27,992 nucleotides of DNA from Candidatus Yanofskybacteria bacterium RIFOXYD1_FULL_42_10 (GCA_001795975.1 MGLG01000046.1:1-27992), one strand, 5' to 3'. Counted from the first letter of the stretch, positions 1 through 8,356 are shown. Numbers and translations are program-made. Notes: generated from the sequence alone by a model not told the origin.

Positions 1-2
1 TA

Positions 3-410
3 GAAAAGAGCCGCGAGTATTTTCAACTCTTAAGAGAAGTAAGAATCAAAACAGATTTTTATCAGTATATTCTTGGTCATGTTTTTGAACCGGTTGGCAT
101 CGCCGTCGTCGTGTTGTTTTTTCTTTTTTATCAGAAATTACCCGGTTTTAATGTTGTTACTTTTGCTGCCATTGTGTATTTAATTGAAAAATGTTTATTT
201 ATATTCAGGCGGCTCAGGGAGAGATATACACCATTAATCAAACTGCCCCGTATCTTAAAGTGTTTACAGATTTCCGAACTTCGGCGGAAGAAAATAAAGA
301 AATCAGCGATGGCAAAGATGCATTTAGTTTCAGCAAGAATCTTTGTTTCAGTAATGTGGTTTTTTCTTATTCTGATGACAGAAAAATTTTATCCGATATT
401 AATTTATTAA
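3..410 (+). pseudogene. ABC exporter transmembrane-domain fragment, frame-broken
   Basis: This frame enters from outside the window and reads into the last part of an ABC exporter membrane domain. It contains a hydrophobic helix (VGIAVVVLFFLFY) followed by FNVVTFAAIVYLIEK, which fits the last TM helix before the linker. After the A-run at 187-191 it continues in a nonsense frame to a stop at 408-410. The correct continuation, MFIYIQAAQGEIYTINQ, lies one base back in the frame that starts at 191. One extra A in the A5 run would fuse both parts into an ordinary exporter of the MsbA/PglK type. The break is therefore either a real one-base deletion or a homopolymer sequencing or assembly error. 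Confidence 0.6.
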
Positions 411-1069
411 TATCCAAAGGGGAGATGATCGGGCTAATTGGGCCATCGGGTGCTGGTAAGACAACCATCGTAGATCTTATATTGCGTTTATTCAATCCTT
501 CTTTCGGCGAAATTTTGATTGATGAAAAACCGGTTACAAAAATAGATTTGGAAAAATGGCGCAACAACATACGATATGTTTCGCAAGATATTTTTCTTCT
601 CAATGATACGATAGAAAATAATATTAAGTTTTTTGATGAAACCATCCGGCATAAAGATGTAATTGAGGCCACCAAGATGGCAAATGTCTATGATTTTATT
701 AATTCTTTGCCGCAGGGTTTTGATACTATTATCGGAGAAAGAGGCGGTATGCTTTCCGGTGGTGAAAGACAGAGAGTGGCATTGGCCCGCGCTCTTGTTA
801 AAATTCCAAGCTTACTGATTCTTGATGAAGCGACAAGTTCTTTAGGCAGTGAATCCGAATCTCTTATTCAGCAGGCAATTGATAATCTTCGGGGCAGGAC
901 TACCGTTGTTATTATTGCGTACCGACTTTCAACAGTAACCGATTGCGATAAAATTATGGTTCTTGAGAATGGAGAGATAGCAGAGCAGGGCTCGCCGAAA
1001 GAGTTATTAAACAACCCCAGCTCAACATTTTATAAAATGTACAATACTCAACATAAGTCTTATTCTTAA
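191..1069 (+). CDS. ABC exporter ATP-binding domain (3' part of a frameshifted gene)
   Basis: This is the nucleotide-binding domain of a polysaccharide or lipid ABC exporter, which would hydrolyse ATP to drive export at the inner membrane. Residues 1-35 are the linker from the membrane domain. Walker A (GPSGAGKTT) lies near residue 84, the Q-loop is YVSQD, the signature is LSGGERQR and Walker B is LLILDE. Two conserved positions are altered: the D-loop reads SSLG instead of SALD, and the H-loop reads IAYRLSTV instead of IAHRLSTV, so the switch histidine is Tyr. Each change needs one transition. The ATG at 191 is probably not a true start; the domain should be joined to the upstream frame through a one-base slip in the A-run at 187-191. 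With the frame break this suggests decay, although a sequencing error could explain the frame break alone. A NeuB gene follows after 42 bp. Confidence 0.85.
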   Translation: MFIYIQAAQGEIYTINQTAPYLKVFTDFRTSAEENKEISDGKDAFSFSKNLCFSNVVFSYSDDRKILSDINLLISKGEMIGLIGPSGAGKTTIVDLILRLFNPSFGEILIDEKPVTKIDLEKWRNNIRYVSQDIFLLNDTIENNIKFFDETIRHKDVIEATKMANVYDFINSLPQGFDTIIGERGGMLSGGERQRVALARALVKIPSLLILDEATSSLGSESESLIQQAIDNLRGRTTVVIIAYRLSTVTDCDKIMVLENGEIAEQGSPKELLNNPSSTFYKMYNTQHKSYS

Positions 1070-1111
1070 GCAAATCATTAAAACTGACCGTGGAGGGCGG
1101 AAAGTAATTAA

Positions 1112-3022
1112 ATGGAAGAAATAAAAATCGGCAATAAAAAGGTCGGAGGCAATAACCCAGTTTTTGTTGTGGCTGAAATCGGTTTAAACCATCAGGGAGA
1201 TGTAAAAATTGCCAAAAAATTGATTGATTTGGCTGTTGGAGCCGGATTTGATTGTGTGAAATTCCAAAAACGCAATCTGGATAAAATTTATAAAAAAAAT
1301 GTCTTGGCCAATCCGGAAAATCAAGAACATGGGAATCACTATGTTTTAGAAAATCTTAAAAAAACAGAACTCACAGAAAGCGAGATGAGGGATCTCTGCC
1401 TCTATAGTCGCAAAAAGGGCATAGAATTTTTATGCACTCCTTGGGATGAAGAAAGTTTAAAATTTTTATCCACTCTTAATTTGTCGGCTTATAAAATTTC
1501 TTCCGCCGACATGATTAATTTTAAGCTTATTCACGCAGCTTCTTTATTAAACAAACCGCTGATTATTTCTACGGGAATGTCTTTTGTGTCGGAGATAGAA
1601 CGCTTGGTGGAATTTTTGGGGGAAATAAGGGCGCAATATATATTGCTTCATTGCAATAGCACTTATCCTGCTCCCTATCACGACATAAACTTAAAATTTA
1701 TTCCCACCCTGATTAATAAATTTAATTGTAATGTGGGATATTCGGGGCACGAACAAGGCATTGCCGTCAGTCTTGCTGCGGTTTCAATGGGGGCTAAATT
1801 AATTGAAAGACATATCACTCTTGATGGAAATCTGCCCGGGCCGGATCATAGAGCCAGTCTTGAACCGGATGAATTTTTTGAATTAATGAAACAGATAAGA
1901 ATTGTTGAAGCGTCGCTGGGTGAACCGATACGTTATCCTTCCAGGGGCGAATATTTGAATCGCGAAGCTCTTTCTAAAAGTATAGTCGCTACCCGTAATT
2001 TAAAGATGGGCGCAGTTTTGACATATGCTGATTTGGAATTGAGAAGCCCCGGTCAAGGAACCCATCCCCTGAAGATGGATTTATTTATCGGGAAAAAACT
2101 AATCAAACGTAATGTCCCGAAACATGATTATCTTCTTGATTCGGACATAGACACATTTAGTGGGAAATTACATGCGGAAATTTCCAGTCCCGTATCACTT
2201 AATCATAAATGGGGGCTTGTTGTCAGGATGAATGATATTGACTCATTGATTTATTCAAAACCCGATTTTGTGGAGGTTCATTTAACAAGCTCGGATGTTA
2301 ATCGTGATGCTACTTATAACAAAAAATATCCATATGATTTAGTAGTGCATGGACCGGAATATAATGAAGATCTACTTCTTGATTTGTCTAACTTAGATGA
2401 CAATGTGCGGACAAAATCAATAGAATTTTTTAATAAAGCTCTTGCACATGCCAGAAAATTTAAACATTTGTTCAAAAATAGAAATAAGCCGGTCAAATTT
2501 ATCGTACACCCCGGGGGAATGAATATGGACCAACCCTTGATGGTCGAGAAAACCAAGTTATATAAAAATTTAGCGGATTCACTGAAAAAATTAGATGGCG
2601 GTGGATTTGAATTATTAATTGAAAATATGCCGTGTCATCCTTGGTATTTTGGCGGTCGGTGGTTTCATGCTTCTTTTATGGATGCGGGTGAAATTGTTAA
2701 GTTTTCGCGTAAACATAAATATGGCATTGCATTTGATATATCTCACGCCGGTTTATTTTGTAATTTGTACAATAAAGATTTGACGCAGTTTACCAAGACG
2801 ATACTCCCGGTTACTAAATATCTGCATGTATCCGACGCGGCCGGCACTAACGGCGAAGGGCTTCAGATAGGGGATGGGACGATTGACTTTAAGACGATAT
2901 TGGCCCACCTTGTTAAAACTGACCTGTGGTTTTTACCGGAGATTTGGCAGGGTCATAAATATGGCGGCGAAGGATTGCTAAAAGCTTTAAAAAAACTAAA
3001 ACTGATAGATGCTAATTTTTAA
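1112..3022 (+). CDS. NeuB-family ulosonate synthase fused to SAF and a TIM-barrel (AP-endonuclease-2-like) domain
   Basis: NeuB-family enzymes condense phosphoenolpyruvate with an aldose (ManNAc or a relative) to make a nonulosonic acid in the cytoplasm. Residues 1-265 are the NeuB barrel: Glu22 in AEIGLNH, HCNSTYP at 180-186, GYSGHE with His213, and ERHITLD with His234, matching the two active-site histidines of known NeuB. Residues about 285-345 form the SAF/antifreeze-like domain, which in NeuB helps close the active site. Residues about 365-636 add a second TIM barrel of the sugar-phosphate isomerase/endonuclease IV type, with candidate metal ligands in VVHGPE, IVHPGG, LLIENMP, FDISHAG, YLHVSDA, GDGTID and LPEIWQGH. 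A normal NeuB is about 340-350 residues, so this is a real fusion. The extra barrel may isomerise the substrate or product. The start has a purine-rich GGAAAG upstream. A sialyltransferase-like gene follows after 9 bp. Confidence 0.9.
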   Translation: MEEIKIGNKKVGGNNPVFVVAEIGLNHQGDVKIAKKLIDLAVGAGFDCVKFQKRNLDKIYKKNVLANPENQEHGNHYVLENLKKTELTESEMRDLCLYSRKKGIEFLCTPWDEESLKFLSTLNLSAYKISSADMINFKLIHAASLLNKPLIISTGMSFVSEIERLVEFLGEIRAQYILLHCNSTYPAPYHDINLKFIPTLINKFNCNVGYSGHEQGIAVSLAAVSMGAKLIERHITLDGNLPGPDHRASLEPDEFFELMKQIRIVEASLGEPIRYPSRGEYLNREALSKSIVATRNLKMGAVLTYADLELRSPGQGTHPLKMDLFIGKKLIKRNVPKHDYLLDSDIDTFSGKLHAEISSPVSLNHKWGLVVRMNDIDSLIYSKPDFVEVHLTSSDVNRDATYNKKYPYDLVVHGPEYNEDLLLDLSNLDDNVRTKSIEFFNKALAHARKFKHLFKNRNKPVKFIVHPGGMNMDQPLMVEKTKLYKNLADSLKKLDGGGFELLIENMPCHPWYFGGRWFHASFMDAGEIVKFSRKHKYGIAFDISHAGLFCNLYNKDLTQFTKTILPVTKYLHVSDAAGTNGEGLQIGDGTIDFKTILAHLVKTDLWFLPEIWQGHKYGGEGLLKALKKLKLIDANF

Positions 3023-3031
3023 TTTTTAAAA

Positions 3032-4276
3032 ATGAGATTTGATGTAAAAAAATTAGAATGGGTGGATGAAAATGCCAAGAATATTTTTAGGGTTGTACCG
3101 CCTTATTATTTGTTGAGCGGGAACAGCAACAGTGATGGAGTCGCAAAGAAAAAAGTTATTTTTTTTGGCAGTTGTTTCAAGAATTTGCCTCGCGATGTGA
3201 ATCTTTCAGAGTATGTAAAGATAACTAATCAATGCCTTGATTTTGTCAGACGCGAATGCGCTGGGTGCGATTTGTACTACAAACCCCATCCGGCTGAAAC
3301 CGATGAATCTAAATCACTCAATCTTAATTCTTTTGAAATAGAAAAAGACAAAGCCATAGGTGAAGTGTTTCTGTATAAAAATTTAGATAAAATAAAATAT
3401 GTTTTTTCATCCCACTCCACGATATCGGTACCTGCTTTTAGTTTTGGTTTAAACTCTTATGTGTTTGCAAAGCTGTTTAAATCTTCTTTTGGCGAATTCA
3501 CAAAAAAAAGCTTCGAAGGGTTTTTAAAAGGAATGCCTGAAAATTATTATATTTTTGATTTAAATAAAAAATTGGAAGAAAATAAACTATTGTTTGCTGG
3601 TGAAGATTTTTTAAGCAAGCAGTGGGCGGGGATATTGGCCAATCACAAGGGGACTGTTTGGTTTGTTGCCGATGATCCTTCTCTTGTATTATCAATATTT
3701 GCATTTGTTAAGTTGATAAGAAGTCTTGCTCCCGGCCGGAAAATCGGCATGGTTATTGGGCGGCACGAGCGCTGGGACCTTATAAATATTAATGATTTAA
3801 AAGCTAATTTTGATGAGCTGGTTTTTTTGCCCATAGTTCGGTATACCATGAGGCCTTCCATGTTATATACAGCGATAAAAACCGCCTTAACGATAAAAAG
3901 GTTTAAAATAAAACTAGAGGATATAATATTCGGTTTTGGTCCCGAGGCCTTCCCCATCAATTGTTTTGCTTCATATTTTAAGAAAAATTTGCGCATCGGG
4001 CTTATTCCTAAAACGGTTTTTTATCTTAATCATAATTTTAATCCGCCGCTAAATAATTCCGATTTTTCTATTAAGGCCACAAGGTTATTTTTTATTAATT
4101 TTATGGAGCCGTTTTTGGGTCTTTATAAAACAATAGGAAGATTGCAGCGACATGGTGACAGGGGCGGATTTGGAATTGGCAGATATCAGAGTCCGTTAAA
4201 TGAAGTTTTTGATATTGTCTATATCTCAAAATATATTGATGAGACAAAAACTCCAGTTGTAGATAAGGTTTGGTAA
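3032..4276 (+). CDS. Sialyltransferase-like GT-B protein with HP and S motifs (copy 1)
   Basis: No exact family is recognised. Residues about 40-150 resemble the C-terminal, nucleotide-binding half of bacterial sialyl/polysialyltransferases (GT38/GT52-like): KVIFFGS, TNQCLDFVRREC, then YYKPHP with His86-Pro87, and SSHSTIS near residues 126-132. In those families the HP and Ser motifs bind the CMP-sugar. From about residue 208 (GTVWFVADDPS) a second Rossmann-like half begins, similar in style to the usual N-terminal half, so the domain order looks swapped. It is clearly paralogous to the gene at 18268: both share TNQCLD, CAGC, PHP, G-[ML]-PEN and EP-[FV]-LGL. It sits directly behind a NeuB gene, as does its paralogue, supporting a role in transferring the NeuB-derived sugar. 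No Shine-Dalgarno is visible. Family and domain order are inferences. Confidence 0.7.
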   Translation: MRFDVKKLEWVDENAKNIFRVVPPYYLLSGNSNSDGVAKKKVIFFGSCFKNLPRDVNLSEYVKITNQCLDFVRRECAGCDLYYKPHPAETDESKSLNLNSFEIEKDKAIGEVFLYKNLDKIKYVFSSHSTISVPAFSFGLNSYVFAKLFKSSFGEFTKKSFEGFLKGMPENYYIFDLNKKLEENKLLFAGEDFLSKQWAGILANHKGTVWFVADDPSLVLSIFAFVKLIRSLAPGRKIGMVIGRHERWDLININDLKANFDELVFLPIVRYTMRPSMLYTAIKTALTIKRFKIKLEDIIFGFGPEAFPINCFASYFKKNLRIGLIPKTVFYLNHNFNPPLNNSDFSIKATRLFFINFMEPFLGLYKTIGRLQRHGDRGGFGIGRYQSPLNEVFDIVYISKYIDETKTPVVDKVW

Positions 4277-4300
4277 ACATATCGTCATAAAATAATAAAG

Positions 4301-5023
4301 ATGGGTAAATTTAAACAAACAAAAAGAATCCTATATTTAGGCGGAAAGGATGGAGAAAGATTATATCTTAATGACCTTAAATTTAAGATGGCAGACGGAA
4401 CGCGTGTTCGGGTTAAAAAAACCATGATACCCGGTAAAAATTCAAAAGACCTTATCGCTAGATCTAAGGGGAGGTATGCTCTTTTGGGATTGTTTAGCCG
4501 GCCAGGATATCGCGTGCTAGATTTTCCTTGCGGAAGCGGTTATGTGGCCGATTTCTTAAAAGAGTTTGGGATAAAGTATGAAGGTAAGGAATGCGACAAA
4601 ATAACCGTTGAATATGCCAAAAGAATGTACGGTGGCTCAAATACCCATTTTTCTTTTGGGGATCTTTGTTCTTCTAAATTAAAAATAAAATATTATGATA
4701 CGATCGGATGCATAGAAGGACTTGAACATATAGACAAAGAATACCAGGAACCGCTTATCGCCGAACTGTATTCTGCTCTTAAACCGGGAGGAACTTTGAT
4801 TATAAGCTCGCCGGAGAATACAGAGGGGGTTTCCGGCTCGAGCAAGGTTAATCCTTATCATAAGTGGGAGCTTACGAAAAATGATTTTTTAAATCTTTTA
4901 TATACCAAATTTAAATCTGAAGAAGTCGTAATAGTTTCATATAAGGTGGTGCTATCTTATGGTGCCCAATTAACAACTTGTTTTTTTGGAATTTGCCACA
5001 AAGAATATGAAAAAGAGAAATAA
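4301..5023 (+). CDS. Class I SAM-dependent methyltransferase
   Basis: This is a Rossmann-fold methyltransferase that uses S-adenosylmethionine. The glycine motif VLDFPCGSG lies near residues 71-80, the acidic end of strand 2 is in GKECD, and the motif IV/post region reads IGCIEGLEHIDKEY followed by LKPGGTLIISSPENTEG, typical of the Methyltransf_11/23 group. The first 60 residues are a basic, uncharacterised extension. It lies in the order NeuB, transferase, methyltransferase, cytidylyltransferase, so it probably O- or N-methylates the acidic sugar or the glycan end; the acceptor cannot be read from sequence. The start follows AATAATAAAG without a clear Shine-Dalgarno. Its 3' end overlaps the next gene by 17 bp if that gene starts at 5007. 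Confidence 0.85.
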   Translation: MGKFKQTKRILYLGGKDGERLYLNDLKFKMADGTRVRVKKTMIPGKNSKDLIARSKGRYALLGLFSRPGYRVLDFPCGSGYVADFLKEFGIKYEGKECDKITVEYAKRMYGGSNTHFSFGDLCSSKLKIKYYDTIGCIEGLEHIDKEYQEPLIAELYSALKPGGTLIISSPENTEGVSGSSKVNPYHKWELTKNDFLNLLYTKFKSEEVVIVSYKVVLSYGAQLTTCFFGICHKEYEKEK

Positions 5024-5783
5024 AATTGGGTGCTTTATTTTAAGCCGTTTAAGTTCTTCAAGGTTGCCCGGCAAAGCGCTTATGGAAATACGAGGAAAGC
5101 CCATTGTTCAGCATATTATTGAAAGAGCTCGCCTGATTCCTTCTTCGCAAGTTGTTGCTTTGTGCACTTCTGCTGAAAAGAGCGATGATCCGCTTGCTTT
5201 AACAGCAAAGAAATGCGGCGCCGATGTTTATCGCGGCCCTCTAAGCGATATATTGAAAAGATTTTTGGGCGCGGCTGATAAGTTCGGCGTTGATTATTTT
5301 GCCATATTTTCAGGCGACAATCTTTTTTGCGATCCACATTTGGCTGAACTTGGCATCAAGCAGATGTTGGATAACGAACTAGATTTTCTTAATGTTGCCC
5401 CAGATTTGGTTTGTGGAGGCACTCCCTATTGTGTATCTGTAAAAGCTTTACGCAAAGCCTGCCAATTAAAGAGCGATGATAATACTGAATATTATCCCAA
5501 GTTTTTTAACGGCAATAAGGAGTTTAAAGTAGCTAATCATTTGGTTGACGACCCCATTTATCACAACAAGAATGTGAGACTGACAATGGACTATCCGGAG
5601 GATTTGAAATTTGTAAAAAGAATTTTTGATGAGTTTGACACGGATTATAATTCCATGCCTCTTAAAAAAATATTGGAATTGTTAAAGCAAAAGCCGGAAA
5701 TAGTTAAAATTAACTTTGTCCGTCACAAAGATTGGGCCAAGAATCAAATACCGATGAAAGTTGTGGGGCTAGTAAAAAAATAA
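5007..5783 (+). CDS. SpsF/CMP-NeuAc synthetase-like cytidylyltransferase (copy 1)
   Basis: The SpsF family is related to acylneuraminate cytidylyltransferases, which activate ulosonic acids with CTP. The N-terminal nucleotide-binding signature reads FILSRLSSSRLPGKAL, followed by GKPIVQHIIER, VYRGPLSDILKRF, a metal-site-like FSGDNLFCDP and the family C-terminal signature RLTMDYPEDLKFV. A TTG-initiated extension to 4986 is possible, but ATG 5007 puts the conserved core close to the N-terminus, as in relatives. The gene overlaps the methyltransferase end by 17 bp, implying translational coupling. It closes the block A operon with the NeuB fusion and transferase, so it likely activates the product of that NeuB. 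Relatives are often annotated only as glycosyltransferase or spore-coat proteins, and the exact substrate is unknown. A second, distant copy lies at 11301. Confidence 0.85.
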   Translation: MKKRNKIGCFILSRLSSSRLPGKALMEIRGKPIVQHIIERARLIPSSQVVALCTSAEKSDDPLALTAKKCGADVYRGPLSDILKRFLGAADKFGVDYFAIFSGDNLFCDPHLAELGIKQMLDNELDFLNVAPDLVCGGTPYCVSVKALRKACQLKSDDNTEYYPKFFNGNKEFKVANHLVDDPIYHNKNVRLTMDYPEDLKFVKRIFDEFDTDYNSMPLKKILELLKQKPEIVKINFVRHKDWAKNQIPMKVVGLVKK

Positions 5784-5796
5784 ATCTAAGCCATTT

Positions 5797-5825
5797 AAAA
5801 AGCCGATTCTTTCTTGAATCGGCTT
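5797..5825 (-). terminator. Hairpin terminator between convergent genes
   Basis: A perfect 10-bp stem (5800-5809 with 5816-5825, arm AAGCCGATTC) has a 6-nt loop. On the minus strand it is followed by a short T-run, so it mainly ends the radical-SAM transcript. On the plus strand it may also stop the block A operon that ends at 5783. Confidence 0.75.
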
Positions 5826-5830
5826 AAAGA

Positions 5831-7555
5831 TTACATATCTAAGATTTTGAAGGTTTGATTGGCGTCTATATATTCTCTGGCTTGAAGAAACTGAGCTGTC
5901 GGCATGTCTCCAAAATTCAATGGTTCACTTGCTTCGCCATGGAGAACTTTTGTGGCGTCATCTAGCTCTAAGATATATGCGAGAAATTTTTCATCATAAA
6001 TCGGTTCCCACATAACCCCGCTGGTGTTTAGTCCTGCTGGTTGAAAAGTAATTCCAAATACTCGTGTGAGCTCGTTGCGTACTCGTTCATAGTTGATGAT
6101 TGTTGTGCCTGGGTACCAAGTCAGAGTGAATATGCGAGTGTTAACTGAATCTCTTGGCAAACCTTTACTGGAATAGTATTCCTTTTGCCAGAGCATAAAT
6201 AGCACAGTTTCTTTGAGGTCATCAAGCGTTTCAGTCGGACAAGCAAGAATCCAAGTGCAGTTGGAATGAATATCATTTTCAAGCGCATTTTGAATACCGA
6301 TAATCATAGAACGCGGGAATGCATGATTTTTATTACCCCCAACTGTTACATCCATCATTCCATTAGAAAGCGTGTGGCCGCCCTTACCGATAGCTTCAAG
6401 AACCTTTGGGCTGGCGCTTTCAGGACCAAATCCGATGTATTTGCATCCTGCTTTGGCCATTATTTCAGCAGTACCTCTTGTTGTGCCATTCAGGCCGGCT
6501 ACTTCATCTAACCGGGTATGCGTTCCCCATGCGACAAGATTATTGAGTTGTTTAATTCGTCCGAGAGTAACAGCAAAATTATCATCGGGGAAGCCGTGGA
6601 ATTTAATGTTGTATTTTGCGATATGCTCACATAGTTCGCGCATAATATGCTCGGCGGAGCGGATACCCCACTTGCGTTCGCCCTGCGAACCGCGGAAACA
6701 GTACTTACATCCAAACGGGCAACCTCGGCTAGAGACAGAGGTGGTCTTTGGTGTCACATCTTGATCGTCCCAAGGAATCGCCGAACTGTTATTTGCCTGT
6801 CGGCTCCAAGAAGGCGTCCACAAATATCCTTCAAGAATTTTGTGGCTGAATACATCTTCTTTTAATAGCTCTAAGTCGGCATGAGGAAGTTTGTCTAAGT
6901 CCAAAGGCCTGTCGCCGGCATACAAAAAACGCTGACGGTCGCTGATTTCCCCAATGCAATATGGTGATAGTTTGCCAGAATTCAATGCGTTGGTTAGCCC
7001 TATCTGCTTGATAGTAATAGCATCGTAAGCAATTTTTATTATGATGTCGTCGCCTTCGGAATGAGCCACTCCGTCAAACTCAGGAATATAACTAAATAAG
7101 TGCGTTTTTAGCTCGGTAGCAAGGCCGCCGCCAGTGACCAAAAATACATTTGGCAAAATCTGTCTGATTATCTGTGCTAAAATTTGTTGCCAGCGAAACG
7201 TAGTAATTTTGCCGGAAAAAGCTACAAGATCAGGTTCGCCATGCACATCAAAATGTTTTCGGATCAATGTTTCTGCTTCGGCGGGCGTTTTGTGTCGCCC
7301 CCAAGGTAAGCCTCTTTTTTGTGCATCTTCGTCTTTTATGCGATATGCATTCAAATCAATAATAGAAGCATTTACGCTATAATTTTTTCTAAGGTTGGTT
7401 GCCAAAAGCAGTGGTCCTTCAGGAGTAGTATTTGGCCTTGCACTTTCGCGCAAAGGCATGTTGATGAATACAACATTCATCCCGCGTAAATCAGCCGGCA
7501 TAATGTCTTTAATAACTTCTGACGGATGAAAATATTCGGAAGAAATTTGGCTCAT
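5831..7555 (-). CDS. B12-binding-type radical SAM protein
   Basis: The 574-residue protein has the architecture of cobalamin-dependent radical SAM enzymes. Residues about 25-200 form a Rossmann-like B12-binding region (VVFINMPLRE, PEGPLLLATNLRK, PDLVAFSGK, VFLVTGGG). The radical SAM core carries a CX3CX2C cluster motif, Cys279, Cys283 and Cys286, in RGCPFGCKYCFRG, followed by FPDDNFA and YIGFGPESAS. The B12 base-off motif DxHxxG is not evident, so real cobalamin binding is uncertain. Known relatives do methylations, ring formations or rearrangements; the substrate here is unknown. It has a strong Shine-Dalgarno (AAGGAG, 8 nt from ATG) and diverges from the KdsC-like gene through a shared promoter region, which suggests a joint role in sugar modification. 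Confidence 0.88.
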   Translation of the reverse strand: MSQISSEYFHPSEVIKDIMPADLRGMNVVFINMPLRESARPNTTPEGPLLLATNLRKNYSVNASIIDLNAYRIKDEDAQKRGLPWGRHKTPAEAETLIRKHFDVHGEPDLVAFSGKITTFRWQQILAQIIRQILPNVFLVTGGGLATELKTHLFSYIPEFDGVAHSEGDDIIIKIAYDAITIKQIGLTNALNSGKLSPYCIGEISDRQRFLYAGDRPLDLDKLPHADLELLKEDVFSHKILEGYLWTPSWSRQANNSSAIPWDDQDVTPKTTSVSSRGCPFGCKYCFRGSQGERKWGIRSAEHIMRELCEHIAKYNIKFHGFPDDNFAVTLGRIKQLNNLVAWGTHTRLDEVAGLNGTTRGTAEIMAKAGCKYIGFGPESASPKVLEAIGKGGHTLSNGMMDVTVGGNKNHAFPRSMIIGIQNALENDIHSNCTWILACPTETLDDLKETVLFMLWQKEYYSSKGLPRDSVNTRIFTLTWYPGTTIINYERVRNELTRVFGITFQPAGLNTSGVMWEPIYDEKFLAYILELDDATKVLHGEASEPLNFGDMPTAQFLQAREYIDANQTFKILDM

Positions 7556-7593
7556 GATATTCTCCTTCTTTTTATGTCAAAGAACTTAAGAAA

Positions 7594-7637
7594 AGCATAT
7601 CAAATAATATTGACTTGAGCAATAACTATGATATATT
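7594..7637. promoter_or_regulatory. Divergent sigma70-type promoters for radical SAM (-) and phosphatase (+)
   Basis: On the plus strand TTGACT (7610-7615) and TATATT (7632-7637) are 16 bp apart and point to the gene at 7674. On the minus strand TTGCTC (7617-7622 complement) and TATGCT (7594-7599 complement) are 17 bp apart and point to the gene ending at 5831. The two -35 boxes lie side by side, so the two transcripts could compete or be co-regulated. The downstream gene has AAGGAG at 7658-7663. Confidence 0.65.
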
Positions 7638-7673
7638 GTCAGTTGCTCGTTAACAATAAGGAGAATCACAAAC

Positions 7674-8222
7674 ATGAACCATGAATTGATGGAAAAATTT
7701 AAGAAAGTAAAAATTCTTGCTCTTGATTGCGATGGGGTTATGGCTCCGCTCTATATAGATACCGGAGTTATTATGGATGTTGAAAATGCTATGAAATTTT
7801 ATAATCGAGAATATAAATATGTAGTTGAAATATCAAGGTTCAATCATCGCGACGGACAGGGGATTGATCTGATGAGGGCGGCTAACATTCCGGTTGTGGT
7901 TATAACTAGACAGAGAAGCGGATACATAGATGCAAGGTGCTTCAAGCTTGGTATTCCATGCGTAAAAGTTGAAGATAAACTAGAGGGACTTAAAAATTGG
8001 CTCAAAAACACGCATCCCAAAGTAAGCTTGAGCGAAGTTTGTTACATGGGAGATGATATCAGCGATATCCATGTTTTACAGGTTGTAGGAGCGCCTGTGA
8101 CTGTGGCTGATGCTATATCTGAAGCTAAAGCTATTGCGGTGCATATTACCCAAAATAAAGGCGGAGACGGTGCCATAAGAGAAGTTTGCTCTCTGATCCT
8201 AAACGCAAGATGTCTTAAATAG
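7674..8222 (+). CDS. KdsC-like HAD phosphatase (ulosonate phosphate phosphatase type)
   Basis: This 182-residue protein matches the cap-less C0 HAD group that includes KdsC (Kdo 8-phosphate phosphatase) and the phosphatase domains in sialic acid pathways. The nucleophile motif is LALDCDGV with Asp18 and Asp20. The family signature FNHRDGQGIDLMRAANIPVVVIT follows the pattern FxxRDGxGI...IxT, a lysine occurs in VEDKLEGL, and the metal site is GDDISDI with Asp127 and Asp128. KdsC is usually about 180-190 residues, so it is complete. It would remove the terminal phosphate from a NeuB-type condensation product, which fits the two NeuB genes in this window. It has its own promoter, a strong Shine-Dalgarno and a terminator. 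The precise substrate is an inference. Confidence 0.88.
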   Translation: MNHELMEKFKKVKILALDCDGVMAPLYIDTGVIMDVENAMKFYNREYKYVVEISRFNHRDGQGIDLMRAANIPVVVITRQRSGYIDARCFKLGIPCVKVEDKLEGLKNWLKNTHPKVSLSEVCYMGDDISDIHVLQVVGAPVTVADAISEAKAIAVHITQNKGGDGAIREVCSLILNARCLK

Positions 8223-8256
8223 CAAGTGCAAAGTGAGTCAAAGTTTATTCAAGACG

Positions 8257-8280
8257 AACCAGTTAAAAGCTGGTTTTTTA
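8257..8280 (+). terminator. Rho-independent terminator after the phosphatase gene
   Basis: The stem AACCAG (8257-8262) pairs with CTGGTT (8270-8275), with extra wobble pairing inside, and is followed by a T-tract. It sits 34 bp after the stop codon. Confidence 0.8.
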
Positions 8281-8281
8281 T

Positions 8282-8309
8282 TTGACTAATTCTAATCTTT
8301 GTGTAATAT
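8282..8309 (+). promoter_or_regulatory. Promoter of the SDR-transketolase pair
   Basis: TTGACT (8282-8287) and TAATAT (8304-8309) are separated by 16 bp, the same -35 and spacing as the promoter of the preceding gene. It begins directly after the upstream terminator. A TTG reading-frame start at 8282 is therefore the -35 box and not a start codon. Confidence 0.7.
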
Positions 8310-8356
8310 TTTGGAACAAGTTTGAATGTCCCTTAACAATTAATAGAGGAGTAAAA

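Noticed and set aside
183..195. Programmed -1 frameshift in the ABC exporter gene
   Set aside because: The slip site GAA-AAA-TGT is not a good slippery heptamer and no downstream stem was found; mutation or homopolymer error is simpler. It is not fully excluded.
6372..6865. Plus-strand frames inside the radical SAM gene
   Set aside because: They are shadows of a minus-strand gene with clear cluster cysteines and lack family motifs.
8282..8356. N-terminal extension of the SDR from a TTG start
   Set aside because: The TTG is the -35 box of a good promoter, and the ATG at 8357 has AGAGGAG at the right distance.
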